A stretch of DNA of 64,000 bases from NCBI GenBank assembly GCA_022497155.1, contig MU385727.1, positions 620,001-684,000 on the forward strand, read 5' to 3'. Origin of the DNA: Whalleya microplaca. Its lineage: Eukaryota > Ascomycota > Sordariomycetes > Xylariales > Xylariaceae. Below the pieces are notes generated by a model, which was not told where the DNA came from, searched no databases, and saw only the letters and a list, made by a program, of their open reading frames with translations. Shown in pieces: positions 34,864-44,950 of this stretch; position 1 is the stretch's first letter; each line of letters starts with the position of its first letter. The position numbers were made by a program, and so were the translations under genes.

Positions 34864-37497
34864 TCATCCCCAAGATCTTTCCGGGTCTTCTCTATCCAGC
34901 TCTTCCTCCCCATCCAGTTGGGAGGAGGATATCTGCCACGATCTAGCCAGGATCCTCGCCTGCAGCCGGCGGGACCCCCCGCGGAGGTCGGACTGTATGT
35001 AGTTATCGACGTCTTCCTCGGCCGGCCACCCCCAAGCGCCGCCGTCCTCCGCAACACGATCCATCCGGGCCGTCAGTTCCTCCTGCTGCTCCGGCGTCAG
35101 CGTCGGCCCGGCGAACGCGTGGAAGGCGCACAGGGTCTTCGCAATGAGCGCCTGCCCGCGGCTTCCTATGCGCTCGGCCTCCTCGTCGACGTATCTTTGA
35201 TGGGTGAGCATCCACCGCATCAGGTCTACCATTCCCGGCGTGTCCTCGAGGAAGGCCAGCGCGCGCATATATGTATGCAAGTGAGCCGGCCCAAGGGGAG
35301 CCCAGAACTTGTTGGCTACATCGCGCCCCTCGGTGTTGGTCCCGAAAGGGGCAGCAAACCTCGCGAAGATATCTTTGAGAATCTGGAGAGTCGCCTGGGC
35401 CGAGGGTACTAGCGCAGGCAGATTTTCTCCTCTAGCCCCAGCGAATGGCGAGTCTTGTGAAGAATCAAGTCGGGATACCGCGGCCTTCTGTACTGTGCGG
35501 CAGAGGCAGATGAAGAGATCGGGGTCGATTCCGATCCTACTCTTCGCCAGTTGGCAGACCTCCATCGATAGTGCTAGGACTTGGACGTCATTCTGCGCTT
35601 GCGAACAGTTGGCAATAGAGACGTACGGTCGGGCGAGCGCTCTTAGGATAGAGTACCAAGGTGGCCGGAACGTCGCGCCCTGTGTACTCCCTGGCTTCAA
35701 GCGGAGGTCGACGAGATTTATGGCATGGCGGATCCGGTACAGCTCTTCGTTGAGGAGTATCTCTCGACCCCGCCGATCGGGCTGCAATCTGCAGAGGAGC
35801 TGAATATAGCTACTGAAGGCCAAAAGAGGTGTTTTCTGAAGCGCCGACCAGGAAGGTTCCTTGTATAGGGCCAGAGCGTTGACACCGGCGTCATCGATGC
35901 CACTGTCACGAAGATAGCGGAGGCCATCTTCAACAGACTCTGCATTTATCACTAGGTTTCGAAGCAAATAACCCTGAGGCTTGACACCGTGGCTTATCAT
36001 ATGATCATACAACTCGGTGACCGTAGGGGGCGACAGTCTGGCAAGTTCGTACTCGCTGTAGTTAGCATCGTGTATTGGCAAATTCTCTCGGGTATCACCA
36101 GCCAATGCGGTAGAATTTGAGTCGAGAGGACGAGCCTGGAGTTTGATGAACATCTCAGCATATACCTGGTAATTAGGAGCGTGCTCCTCTTGATAAGTAG
36201 GATTATTGAAAGCTTTCCAAGCCTCCTGGGGGTTGCGAGTCGCCCGTATCATCATAGCCCAAAGCGAATACACGTTTTTCTCTTGCTTCTCGTCTTTCCA
36301 CTCCCTCGGCGCAAGACTGCGGGTCTGTATCGTCGGAGAAGCATCGCCCTTTCCTCCGAGAGCATCCAAGGCCCGGTCGTAGTCATCCTCTTCGTAGCCA
36401 GCCTCCTTCATGAGGATGCCGGCTCTCACGCTGCGCGAATAATCGTCCTCGGCTGTTCTTTTCGCATCCAGCCCATCGAAATCCTGTCGATAGGGCGGCC
36501 AGGACTTTGCATACCTAAGAGCGACTGCTTTCTCCGTCTTGGATTTCTTCAGGCCGATGAGCACTTCGCGGATCGCTCGGTAGCTGAGCCGGTTAACAAT
36601 AAGAGGCGTATCCAGCCCATCTGACACGGCCAGCAGGTGTTTCTGCGCGCGCCAGTTGAATTCCATATTCAAAACGGGCTGGATCGCCGCTGGTCTTTTA
36701 AATAGCCATAGGGCGTTACTGAAGACCCTACATCGATGATGGTAGCTGTTCGCATGCGTGTCTGGGGTGATATCCCTGATGTAATCTGCCGCGAAGCGCG
36801 CCACGGTGACAAGTGACCTAGGGCATAATTGCTGCACATGCTTGACAAGACGGCGCAGTGCCATCAAAAATTGGCCAACCGTCAGAGTCTGCTTAGCACC
36901 GGCGAGAGAAGAGGGGGCACTCGTGTAATGTTTCAATGTGTAGTCCATCAGAGACAACAAACTCTGGGCATCGCGGAATATCTCATCGCTCCGCATAAGA
37001 AGTAGTAGAAGAAAGATAGGTTTCGAGGTTTCGACCGAGAGGAAACGCTGAACTCGGCCATCTCCGTTCTCAGCAGACAATATCCATATCCAGTGGTCGA
37101 TATCGTCCTTAGACCAGCCTCTGGATGCTAAGGCGGTCAGACGATCGCGCCACTCATACACGGATATTGAATGGATAGAAGCAGATACGTCGGGCTCGTC
37201 TTGAATGTTTTGTCTCGCCAGCCATGACTGGAGGGTCAACAGAGGAAGCCGATCGGCACGCTGTTGGGCTCCATACCGGAAGGCATCCGCATACCTTTTC
37301 TTCTGTCCAGCCGTCTTGGCTTTCAAGCGCAAAGACAGAATACGACTTGGCGAATAGCGAAGTGACGGATACCGTTGCCTTCGAGAAGCGGTCATCCGCG
37401 AAAGAGTTTCGCGCCAGGTTGACTGAGAAGGCCACAGAGACCGGTACATGTAGCCGCTCGCAGCCGACTTCATGAACCGTATTGGGACTGACGACAT
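34864..37497 (-). CDS. Mitochondrial pentatricopeptide-repeat-like protein
   Basis: An 877-aa single exon. The N terminus is rich in Arg, Ser and aromatic residues with no acidic residue in the first 25, which fits a mitochondrial presequence. The body is alpha-helical with tandem helix-pair character. One segment (PPTVTELYDHMISHGVKPQG and following) is a recognisable PPR-style motif, and similar helical pairs surround it. No membrane span and no catalytic motif. Fungal proteins of this type (for example the Pet309/Cya5 and Aep groups) bind specific mitochondrial transcripts and control their stability or translation. The exact orthologue is not clear to me. It lies tandem to DIM-2 and divergent from an RMND1-like mitochondrial gene with about 670 bp between, so the two mitochondrial genes may share a promoter region. 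Confidence 0.6.
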   Translation of the reverse strand: MSSVPIRFMKSAASGYMYRSLWPSQSTWRETLSRMTASRRQRYPSLRYSPSRILSLRLKAKTAGQKKRYADAFRYGAQQRADRLPLLTLQSWLARQNIQDEPDVSASIHSISVYEWRDRLTALASRGWSKDDIDHWIWILSAENGDGRVQRFLSVETSKPIFLLLLLMRSDEIFRDAQSLLSLMDYTLKHYTSAPSSLAGAKQTLTVGQFLMALRRLVKHVQQLCPRSLVTVARFAADYIRDITPDTHANSYHHRCRVFSNALWLFKRPAAIQPVLNMEFNWRAQKHLLAVSDGLDTPLIVNRLSYRAIREVLIGLKKSKTEKAVALRYAKSWPPYRQDFDGLDAKRTAEDDYSRSVRAGILMKEAGYEEDDYDRALDALGGKGDASPTIQTRSLAPREWKDEKQEKNVYSLWAMMIRATRNPQEAWKAFNNPTYQEEHAPNYQVYAEMFIKLQARPLDSNSTALAGDTRENLPIHDANYSEYELARLSPPTVTELYDHMISHGVKPQGYLLRNLVINAESVEDGLRYLRDSGIDDAGVNALALYKEPSWSALQKTPLLAFSSYIQLLCRLQPDRRGREILLNEELYRIRHAINLVDLRLKPGSTQGATFRPPWYSILRALARPYVSIANCSQAQNDVQVLALSMEVCQLAKSRIGIDPDLFICLCRTVQKAAVSRLDSSQDSPFAGARGENLPALVPSAQATLQILKDIFARFAAPFGTNTEGRDVANKFWAPLGPAHLHTYMRALAFLEDTPGMVDLMRWMLTHQRYVDEEAERIGSRGQALIAKTLCAFHAFAGPTLTPEQQEELTARMDRVAEDGGAWGWPAEEDVDNYIQSDLRGGSRRLQARILARSWQISSSQLDGEEELDREDPERSWG

Positions 37498-38155
37498 CCT
37501 AGTAGAAATATAATACTATATGGATGACAGTTGTGTGGTCGCCTTCCCACCATTCTTATTGATTCTATTTCGGCCTGCCGTTGCTTGCGACACAATGCCT
37601 GGCGCCATTATTGTAGCATCATAACCTGACCAAGTGGAAAAGCATGCTACCTCGTTGGGTACGACCGGAGACTGTATATATCTAAGTAGCTTAAATTGCT
37701 CTATGTACTTGTAGCTTGGAGGTATCGATAGCTACAAGAGAAGATGAAAGTTAGCAATGGTAACTTACTTGGTAGTTATAAATGCTTACATGCAGTGTAA
37801 GTAGATAGGGATATGTACGACTAGGACCCGTCTGCGCTGAAGAAAATACTTATCGATAAGATATGAGGGTACGAGTATATCTGCATAGTTACGTGTCTAT
37901 GCTTCTAGGTAATAAGTGCATATCTTATCTTATCTTATCTTATCCTATCCTATCCTATCAGTTACAGGATTCTCCAGCACGGATAAGGTGGGAGAGGGTG
38001 GATAGGCTGATAGGTCCAATTGCATCACCAGAAAATTCCAATTATACGTACTCCGTACGGCGTGCGGAATATGTACTAGCTTTACATACTGCGTGCAATT
38101 TGCTTCACACCACACACACACACTTCGAATTCTCTGCACACAGCTCAATGGCTGA
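37498..38155. promoter_or_regulatory. Shared divergent promoter region with TATCT microsatellite
   Basis: Lies between two divergently transcribed genes for putative mitochondrial proteins. It includes a pentanucleotide run (TATCT, then TATCC, 37919-37963) and a CA run (38108-38122). A 14-codon upstream frame begins with ATG at 38148 and overlaps the downstream start at 38156/38168 out of frame, ending at 38192. Such a frame could lower translation of the downstream gene. Confidence 0.4.
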
Positions 38156-39439
38156 ATGGATCTCATCATGCGATCCTCACTACAAAAGGTAGCAGCACCA
38201 GCCGTTCGTGGCCTACACACCAGGGCGTTCGCCCCAAGGCCGAAACGATCTTTTCACCAAACCACCCTCGCATCTTTCCCGCGCAGGCGCACATTCTTCA
38301 CCTCGAATCATATGCTAGGAAACGGAGACAGGGCTGATGATACATCAACAATCACAGAGGCTCTTGTCAGCAAGCAGCAGCAGGACCCAGAAGCATCCTC
38401 GAAAGCCGCCACGTCTCCTAAGCGGAAGCCTGTCCGAGCCACGGCAGCCCAGGCTCTACGTCTAGGCTCGAAGACCAAACAGGCCAAGCAGGCGAGCAGC
38501 GCCAAGAAAGCCAATGCCGCCTCCGAGACTTCCGAATCCGACGACAAGGACTACCGACGTACCATCAGCTCGATATGTGTCGCCCAACAGTTCGATATGG
38601 ACGCGGTGCAGGAGATCCTGCGCTTCCACGCCTTCCACCTAGACCCGGATGGCGCCGAATTCGACACGCGAGCTGTGGTGCATGCGAGAGGCGTCAACAA
38701 CGGCGATATCTTCGTCTTCCCTTCCGGCACCGTAGTGGCCTGGTCTGTGCCCGCCGAGGCGCTTATGACGCTGGCCACAAAGCAGTTGATCCGGGCTGCC
38801 GAGTTGGCTCACGTCGACCGTCTAGAGATGGAGGAGCTGGAATTCGTACCGGATGAGACGCGGGACACGAGCTATATGAAGGGCGACGTCGTAGTGTTGG
38901 GCACGCGGGCACAGGAGCATGAGAACAACAGGTTAGAAACGACGCTAGCCAAGATTGCCTTCTCGAGCGGACTGGCTCGGAGCCCCAAGCTGGCAGTGCT
39001 GGAAAATAAATTAACGGACTATTTCGAGGCCTCGAAGACCACGCTGAACGCGTTGGAGGGGAACTCCTACGACAAACTGACACGCAGGGCTGTGCTGAAG
39101 GTGACGGGCCAGCTCCTGAGCCTCCGCTCGCAGCTGAATCACTACTCCGACATAACTGACCAACTCCCGGACATGTTCTGGGATTCGGAGTCGAATCTTG
39201 AGGATTACTACAACCAAATTGGTGCTTCGCTGAATGTGCGACAACGCATCGGCCACTTGAACAAGCAGATCGACTACGCGTTTGAGAATGTAAGTGTTTT
39301 GAGGGAGATGGTCAGCGAGAAGTCCGGCCATCGCTTAGAATGGATCATCATTTTCCTCATCACCATCGAGGTCATGTTCGAGTTGAGAAGGGTATACCGT
39401 GAGCAGCTCCAGGAGATGAAGGAGAGGAACTCAAGCTAG
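38156..39439 (+). CDS. RMND1/RMD1-family (DUF155) mitochondrial inner-membrane protein
   Basis: A 427-aa single exon, 423 aa if the in-frame ATG at 38168 is used. The N-terminal 45 residues are rich in Arg, Ser and Thr without acids (mitochondrial presequence). A Lys/Ala/Gln-rich linker follows, then the DUF155 core from about residue 135 (RRTISSICVAQQFDMDAVQE, IFVFPSGTVVAWS) to 405. A single membrane helix sits near the C terminus (WIIIFLITIEVMFEL), which is the usual architecture. The human homologue RMND1 and the yeast mitochondrial member (Mrx10) act in mitochondrial translation, probably by anchoring mitoribosomes. The other yeast members, Rmd1 and Rmd8, are not mitochondrial, and the presequence points to the Mrx10/RMND1 branch. 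An out-of-frame upstream ATG 8 bases before the start may modulate translation. Confidence 0.85.
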   Translation: MDLIMRSSLQKVAAPAVRGLHTRAFAPRPKRSFHQTTLASFPRRRTFFTSNHMLGNGDRADDTSTITEALVSKQQQDPEASSKAATSPKRKPVRATAAQALRLGSKTKQAKQASSAKKANAASETSESDDKDYRRTISSICVAQQFDMDAVQEILRFHAFHLDPDGAEFDTRAVVHARGVNNGDIFVFPSGTVVAWSVPAEALMTLATKQLIRAAELAHVDRLEMEELEFVPDETRDTSYMKGDVVVLGTRAQEHENNRLETTLAKIAFSSGLARSPKLAVLENKLTDYFEASKTTLNALEGNSYDKLTRRAVLKVTGQLLSLRSQLNHYSDITDQLPDMFWDSESNLEDYYNQIGASLNVRQRIGHLNKQIDYAFENVSVLREMVSEKSGHRLEWIIIFLITIEVMFELRRVYREQLQEMKERNSS

Positions 39440-40015
39440 ATGCAGAAGTTAACCCCACGTGTACAAAATTATGTATACGCACAATGATACCCTCCTCAAA
39501 GATAGTTATATGCTTGTTGTTTGGTGGTGATGATATATTCTTCCGACAAACACAGTCTTATTGACTTGGCTGCTGCTGAGCAATGTTTTCTCTTGGCCGC
39601 TATTATTCCTAAGCACATGACTAAGAAGAATAAAGAAGAAAAAAAGCCCCAGGTACTGATTTCCAAGTACCATGACCTACCTATGCCTATTGGTTTGTAG
39701 TCCAGGCAAAAATCTGACTGCTCCGGTGACGTTCCATGGTCCTGGGTAGCCATTCATACAAATATACACCTAGCACGACATCTGCCAAACACTCAAGGGA
39801 TTCTCATTAATCAAACCCCTACCCGCATTGACTCGGCAACAGGTCAAGATTAAGGTGAGGACTTTGGCTGCTTCTATTTGCTTTGCTTCTACTTCACTAC
39901 TGACATGGAAGTCCTCCCTTCCTCGGACTAGATGTAGGCAGGAGACTCCTTTCACAACTACAAAGATACCAACTCCGTCCGGTCACTTTTTCTGCTCAAG
40001 CAAGCACTCCTTGTT
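39440..40015. other. Short spacer
   Basis: 3' flank of the RMND1-like gene and 5' flank of the Gln-rich gene. No gene or strong signal seen. Confidence 0.5.
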
Positions 40016-41495
40016 ATGTCCCTGGGTGACAAGATGGCATCCCAGCAGTCTCATCAACAGCAGTTCTGGGAGCATCTCCCGGCGCATATCCGGGCGGCTC
40101 ACCAGCAGCGTTTCCAACAGTGGCTCCAGCTACCTCTCCAGCAGCGACTCCAGCAGCCTTTCATTATCCCGCAGCATCCCCAGCAGCATCCCCAGCAGCA
40201 TCCCCAGCAGCATCCCCAACAGCCTTTCCCGCAGTCTTTCCAAGAGTGGCTCCAGCGGGTTCAGCGGGTTCTCCAGCAGCAACCCCAGCAGCAACCCCAG
40301 CAGCAACCCCAGCAGCCTTTCGTTCTCCCGCATCCGCGATATCCGCAACACTATCCCCAGCAGCATTCCCAACAGCATCCACAACAGCATCCGCAACAGC
40401 ATCCGCAACAGCATCCGCAACAGCATCCGCAACAGCAGCATCCCCAACGGCGTCTCCAGCAGTCTCTCCAACAGCGTCTCCAGCAGCATTTCCAGCAGCA
40501 TCGCCGAAAGCCTCACTGGACTCTCCAGCAGCCCCTGCACCAGCATCTTCAGCAACCTTCGCAAAAGCCTAATCAGAAGGATACGTAAGTGTCTAACCCG
40601 CGATAAGTCCGCCACCTTCTAACGCTTTTACAACCCCAGATTAGATCTTCTGATCGGCCCGGAAAAGATTCGCCCTCCGATCAATGTTGACAGCCTTTTA
40701 GACTACCCGAAGTTCGCGGAGTACGTGCAGAAAGACCTGCAGCGGACGAGGGAGGGTCAAATCTGGTGGAAAGAAATATCCTTCGACACATTTACAGCGT
40801 TAGTAAACGCCCTTTTCACGGATAGACCCTACGACATCACCCTTCGTGGAATAATAGCATCGAGTGATACGGTTCCTCGCGACGCCGCCCCCAGCGAATC
40901 ATGGGACCGCCAGAACTTTGCTGACCGCGTCGGAAACCTCCAGAGCATCCACCACTGGTACACCCTGTGGAAGACCCAGCAGCCCGTACACATCACGGGG
41001 AACCACAACCTCTACGTCAATTTGGCTTACTTGGCCGAAGGCGACACTCACGTGTTCTTCGACCCTGACCTCCAAACCCGCGATGTGCACAAGTCGGTGC
41101 TGCAGCTCCACGTGAACCTCTTCGTCTGGGCTCAGGCGTTCGAGATTGAAACCCTCAAGCAGCTGGCAACGTTCCGGTTTGCCAAGGCGCTCCTGCACGC
41201 GCCGCTCACTTACGACTTCGCGAGCGACCTGGCCGACATCATCCGCAATACTTACGAGCGAACGGGGCGCTACAAAAAGGATTTGAAATCCGAGGAAATC
41301 CGGATACTACTCGAGTGCTTCGGGGCCCTCGTGAGCCCCATCTTCTCGACGAACCAGGACTTCGCGAATGTCATGTATGAGTGTGGGGAGTTCACACTGG
41401 GAATGACCAAGAGAGATATTTACTATAATGAATCAATGCTACCGGAAAGGTATGGTACGGGTTATTGGTATCTACCCCCTGGGCGTACTTACTAG
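40016..41495 (+). CDS. Gln-rich repeat protein with BTB-like C-terminal domain
   Basis: Two exons, 40016-40584 and 40640-41495, with a 55-bp intron (GTAAGT donor, TTCTAACG branch, CCCAG acceptor) give 474 aa. Residues 10-185 are almost pure Gln, His, Pro and Leu in short units (QHPQ, QQHPQ, QRLQQ) coded by a CAGCAGCATCCC-type minisatellite. The second exon is an ordinary globular sequence. The stretch from about residue 305 (YVNLAYLAEGD, then HKSVLQLHVNLFVWAQAFEI, then LKQLATFRFAKAL) follows the pattern of the C-terminal half of fungal BTB/POZ proteins, where LY..AxxYxIxxLKxLAxxxF is usual. The N-terminal half of a BTB fold is not obvious, so it may be degenerate. Role unknown. Poly-Gln with a protein-binding domain suggests a scaffold or transcription-related protein. 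Confidence 0.65.
40130..40445 (+). repeat. Coding CAG/CAT minisatellite
   Basis: Imperfect tandem copies of CCCCAGCAGCAT- and CAACAGCATCCG-type units, 12-18 bp each, inside the first exon of the Gln-rich gene. All three plus-strand frames stay open (Gln/His/Pro, Ala/Pro/Thr and Ser/Asn/Pro proteins), which is why several long frames overlap here. The annotated frame is the one that splices in phase to the conserved second exon. Confidence 0.75.
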
Positions 41496-41714
41496 ACTTG
41501 CAGGGTAGGGGAGGATAGGGGCTCCTGTCCAATAGGCGGGACGCCATCGCATTGCATTCGGAGTTTTCATGGTTTTCATGGTTGTCATCCTCAGTATGTA
41601 GCATACTAGCCGTTTCTGACCTCACCAAGCAATCGTCTAGGCAATAAACCAGTATTTGACTTCTTCAGTATGAGAGAAACCGCTGTAGTCATCCCATGAT
41701 TCCATTAAACCTGC

Positions 41715-42863
41715 CTAGTCCCTCCGGAGAGACTTTCCCACGGGCTTCCCATGCCGCTCGTAAACCACCATGACCTCGTTACGTCCTAGACCAATAACAC
41801 CGGGCCAATTCGCCGGCGCCTCGCCCACCAGCTCCGGCCGGCTCCACTCGATGCGTCCATGCCACAGCCCCGGTGCGAACACGACCTTGACCTCCGCCTT
41901 CCGCGGCCACTCCGGCGTCTCCGCCCGCTCATCCGTCATGAACACAACCACGAACCCGCCGCCGTCCCCGGCCCTCTCGATCTGCGGCGCCCCAGCATTC
42001 CTCCCGTGCCTGGGACAATACACGACGCCGCGACCGACCCAACTCCGCCCATCATCGTAGCTAACGGCATACTCGACGCTGAACGTCCTGTTCCGCGTCG
42101 TCTCGAACACAATCACCAGCGCCTCGCGCCCCGTCCCCGCATCCACCGCCGCCACGATCCCCTGCATGCCGTCGCGCAGCCTCTCGTGTTCCGGGTGTCC
42201 GTGCAGACACCACGGCTCGCTCCAGCTGGCGCCCGCGTCGAACGAGTCCACGCGGAACGTCTCCTGGTTGTCGTGCGCCAGCTCGCCCGAGTACGTCAGC
42301 TGGACCTCGCCGCGCCGCCCGTGGCGCATGAACGGCTCCCACAGGCCCATGCCGCGGCTCTGGACCGCGCTCTGCTCGGCGGCCTGCGCCGCGAAGTGCC
42401 ACGTCCGCCCGCCGTCCGTGCTGCGACACACCGTGATCCGGAAGTGCGCGTACCCGCCACCGGCGCCGGCGCGGGTGTGGTTGCGGAAGGCCGCGAGCAC
42501 GACGGCCGGGTGCGCGGGCGAGGGCGGAACCTCGAGGATGAAGCCGTTGTCGAGGTCGCCGTCCCCGCGCGCGATCTCGCCGTGCGGCGTGAACGTGGCC
42601 CCGTTGTCGATGCTTCGCGATACTTGCAGGATGTGCGTGGGCCCTGCGAACCCCGTGCTCACGCAGAGCAACTCCCCCGTGGCCAGGCGGCAGAGGCGCG
42701 GGTAGGTGCCGCCGGCGGGGTGCAGGATGCGCTCGTCGGGAAAGATCTTCCAGGGCCCGGAGCCGGACGCGGACGGGTCGGTGGTTTGGTGGGGACCTTG
42801 AGGGGCCGGGTGGATCGAGGAGCTGAGGCCGAGTGGGCCAAGGAGCTTCTGGGCGAGGTTCAT
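41715..42863 (-). CDS. Six-bladed beta-propeller glycosidase-like protein (GH93/sialidase fold)
   Basis: A 382-aa protein from the ATG at 42863. The open frame reaches 43007, but the extra 48 residues look like leader and include an ATCGG microsatellite. Four Asp boxes (S-x-D-x-G-x-x-[FTW]) lie at about Ser84, Ser148, Ser207 and Ser268, marking a sialidase-type propeller. TYPRL near residue 54 resembles the first conserved Arg strand. LWEPF (Glu176), RDGMQG and VFE (Glu254) resemble the spacing of the two catalytic Glu residues of GH93 exo-arabinanases as I recall them. A GH33 sialidase is the alternative. Unlike secreted GH93 enzymes it has no signal peptide, so it may act inside the cell or leave by another route. 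GC content is higher than in its flanks, giving long shadow frames on the plus strand. Confidence 0.65.
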   Translation of the reverse strand: MNLAQKLLGPLGLSSSIHPAPQGPHQTTDPSASGSGPWKIFPDERILHPAGGTYPRLCRLATGELLCVSTGFAGPTHILQVSRSIDNGATFTPHGEIARGDGDLDNGFILEVPPSPAHPAVVLAAFRNHTRAGAGGGYAHFRITVCRSTDGGRTWHFAAQAAEQSAVQSRGMGLWEPFMRHGRRGEVQLTYSGELAHDNQETFRVDSFDAGASWSEPWCLHGHPEHERLRDGMQGIVAAVDAGTGREALVIVFETTRNRTFSVEYAVSYDDGRSWVGRGVVYCPRHGRNAGAPQIERAGDGGGFVVVFMTDERAETPEWPRKAEVKVVFAPGLWHGRIEWSRPELVGEAPANWPGVIGLGRNEVMVVYERHGKPVGKSLRRD

Positions 42864-43576
42864 CGTGTGTAGGTAGGTATGGAAGATACCGATGAGTGGC
42901 GGGTTGTTAGACGGGAAGTACCGTTGGAATAAATCTAGAGTTGATACATAGCGGCGAGGCGATCGGATCGGATCGGATCGACAGTTCTTTCCTGTTTCGC
43001 GTTTCACTTATAGTGTCTTTGCTAGGTTGGACACGCAATCTTCTCCACAAAACTGCCTGAAGTCCTTTTTCCGGTATCATAGACTCGTGATTTACATATG
43101 CGGTTTGTGTGTAATCTCACCAAGAAGAATTTGTATTTGAGCAGCAGTAGATAAAAAATATGCAGATCTATTAGCCGGGAATATTTCTCATTTACAACCC
43201 TCATGACACCTACATTATCCTACCTACAAGATGAAAGCTGAGTATCTATCAGGTGAGTTATGAACGGCAAAGCCGTGAGGATAAATTCAGTGGTATATCC
43301 TTCCGACGATCATAATAGCTACAATTCAGATATTCGGTGGCTATACTGGTCACAATTGGACAGACTGTGAACGCCTATTACCTCCGGGAATCAGCCAGTC
43401 AAGATTGCGTGCTACACTAGTTTACAACAGGATAATGAAAATAGCGCGTGTGTATAATATGACTAGCAGACCTATATCAACAGTAAGAAGCCGCCGTAAT
43501 AATCTTTTAGAACCCTCCACCTTAACCTAGCGCCACCTAGCGCATTAGCCAACAAGTCAAGTCCTAGTAACACCAC
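42864..43576. other. Spacer with ATCGG microsatellite
   Basis: Upstream region of the beta-propeller gene and 3' flank of the acid phosphatase gene. A run of about four GATCG/ATCGG units lies at 42959-42981, probably in the 5' UTR or promoter of the propeller gene. No gene seen in the rest. Confidence 0.5.
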
Positions 43577-44950
43577 TTACTCATAGAATGAGACAATGTC
43601 CGTACTATTATCATAGTCGACTTGACACCTTTCCGAAAACCCACCATTGAATGCTGCCCTCTCTTGTATAAACTCCCCGAAGCGGCTTCTCGAACAGCTC
43701 GTCCCCGGCCCATCGGTACACCCCGGAATTGGCTGCGGTGCGCGGTTGACCAGCGCACGGTAATAGTCGCCATCATCGAACCCGTAGCTTCCGCTACAGG
43801 CCAGCCTCTCGATGGCGATGTTCCCCAGGCACGGCGTGATCTCGGAGGTCCGCCACGCCCGGCGGGGGTTGATGCGGTCCAGCGGCATCGTGTCGTTGAT
43901 CGTGGCCCCCGTGCCCCCAAACGCAGAGTTGTTGAACAGGCCCAGGGCCACGAAGGCCATGGACGGGAGCGTCCGGTGCGAGAAGCTGACGTAGATGTCT
44001 TCGTCCGCCGTCTCCTGCATCAGCAGGTCGGCCGTGGCGTTGAGCCACGGGAACCCGATGGTGCCGGACAGCGGGTTTCCGTACCCCACGTCGTAGTGGT
44101 ACCGAATGTCGTCGGCATACTCCCAGCCTAGCCATTCGTCGGGCGAGAAGAGATCCAGGCTGCAGAACGGAGAGTCGCCGCGGATTACGCTTTCGTACCC
44201 GCATAGTAGTATCATCCCGACCACATCGGTGGTGGTGAAGTTGTACTCCGGAGCTAGGGCATTGAAGCGCGCCTTGATTGGCTTTGTGAAGATTTCTCGG
44301 TATGTTTTAGCCTCGTCGTTGCCCTCGTGGTATGCTGTACAAGCCTGGTATGGAACGAGACTGTTGGCTCCATCTTCAGTCCCCTCAAAGACGCTGACGA
44401 GGTCAACGGGGTTATCGGCTGTCTGGATTCCACGCACGAACGCTTCTCCCGAAACGAATGTCCGAGGTGGAGCTGAAGCCCACACCCGAGAGGGGACCTT
44501 GAGACCTGGATATCGTATGGTGATATCGTTAGCGAGTTGTGTTGACTCCAACTCGCCGATCCTGGTGACTAGTTCTGGTTCGGACCCGGCTGGCAATGGC
44601 GGCGTATAGCTAGCTAGGAAATTCAACGGCGGGATCTTGGCCCAGTCGGTCCCGGTATGGCCCACGAATTTTGCAAGAAAGGGCTCAATCCAATCTTCAT
44701 AATCGTCGTCATTCACATTGATGGCGCCATGGCGAGACAGGTAGGCAGCACGGGTCACGGTGCATCCCTGAGGGGGATTGGGAGAAGAGGGCTGGGAGTC
44801 TCGAGGCTCAAAATATGGAGAAACTCGGCCTAGATGCTCCAAGGGGTTGAAGCTGTAAGTTGAATAGAGAGTGGCCCGCGTGTGGGGCACCAGCGACACG
44901 AGGAGGCTGAGGAGGAGCTGGCCGCTCAACGACTGACAAAGAGGAGCCAT
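43577..44950 (-). CDS. Secreted histidine acid phosphatase (phytase-like branch 2)
   Basis: A 457-aa protein that should hydrolyse phosphate monoesters outside the cell. A signal peptide covers about residues 1-26 (LLLSLLVSLVPHTRA). The catalytic His74 lies in SRHGAIN, but the usual RHGxRxP is altered, with Ile where the second Arg is normally found. The C-terminal HD/HE proton-donor site reads SHRTLP (His325-Arg326), so the acidic residue is absent. Arg163 in APPRTFVSGEAF fits the conserved Arg/Ser-Gly strand. Several Cys residues (63, 203, 250, 263) can form the expected disulfides, and NxT/NxS glycosylation sites are present. I think related fungal acid phosphatases share the HR form, but I cannot verify that here. 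The stop codon sits within GAGTAAGTGG, which also fits a splice donor, so a short extra 3' exon is possible. Confidence 0.85.
   Translation of the reverse strand: MAPLCQSLSGQLLLSLLVSLVPHTRATLYSTYSFNPLEHLGRVSPYFEPRDSQPSSPNPPQGCTVTRAAYLSRHGAINVNDDDYEDWIEPFLAKFVGHTGTDWAKIPPLNFLASYTPPLPAGSEPELVTRIGELESTQLANDITIRYPGLKVPSRVWASAPPRTFVSGEAFVRGIQTADNPVDLVSVFEGTEDGANSLVPYQACTAYHEGNDEAKTYREIFTKPIKARFNALAPEYNFTTTDVVGMILLCGYESVIRGDSPFCSLDLFSPDEWLGWEYADDIRYHYDVGYGNPLSGTIGFPWLNATADLLMQETADEDIYVSFSHRTLPSMAFVALGLFNNSAFGGTGATINDTMPLDRINPRRAWRTSEITPCLGNIAIERLACSGSYGFDDGDYYRALVNRAPQPIPGCTDGPGTSCSRSRFGEFIQERAAFNGGFSERCQVDYDNSTDIVSFYE

Noticed and set aside
40130..40445. CRISPR-like array
   Set aside because: Short coding minisatellite without unique spacers, in a eukaryotic gene.
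41859..42872. 337-codon plus-strand frame
   Set aside because: Antisense to the beta-propeller gene in a GC-rich stretch. It is Arg/His/Pro-rich without domains, while the minus strand carries four Asp boxes.
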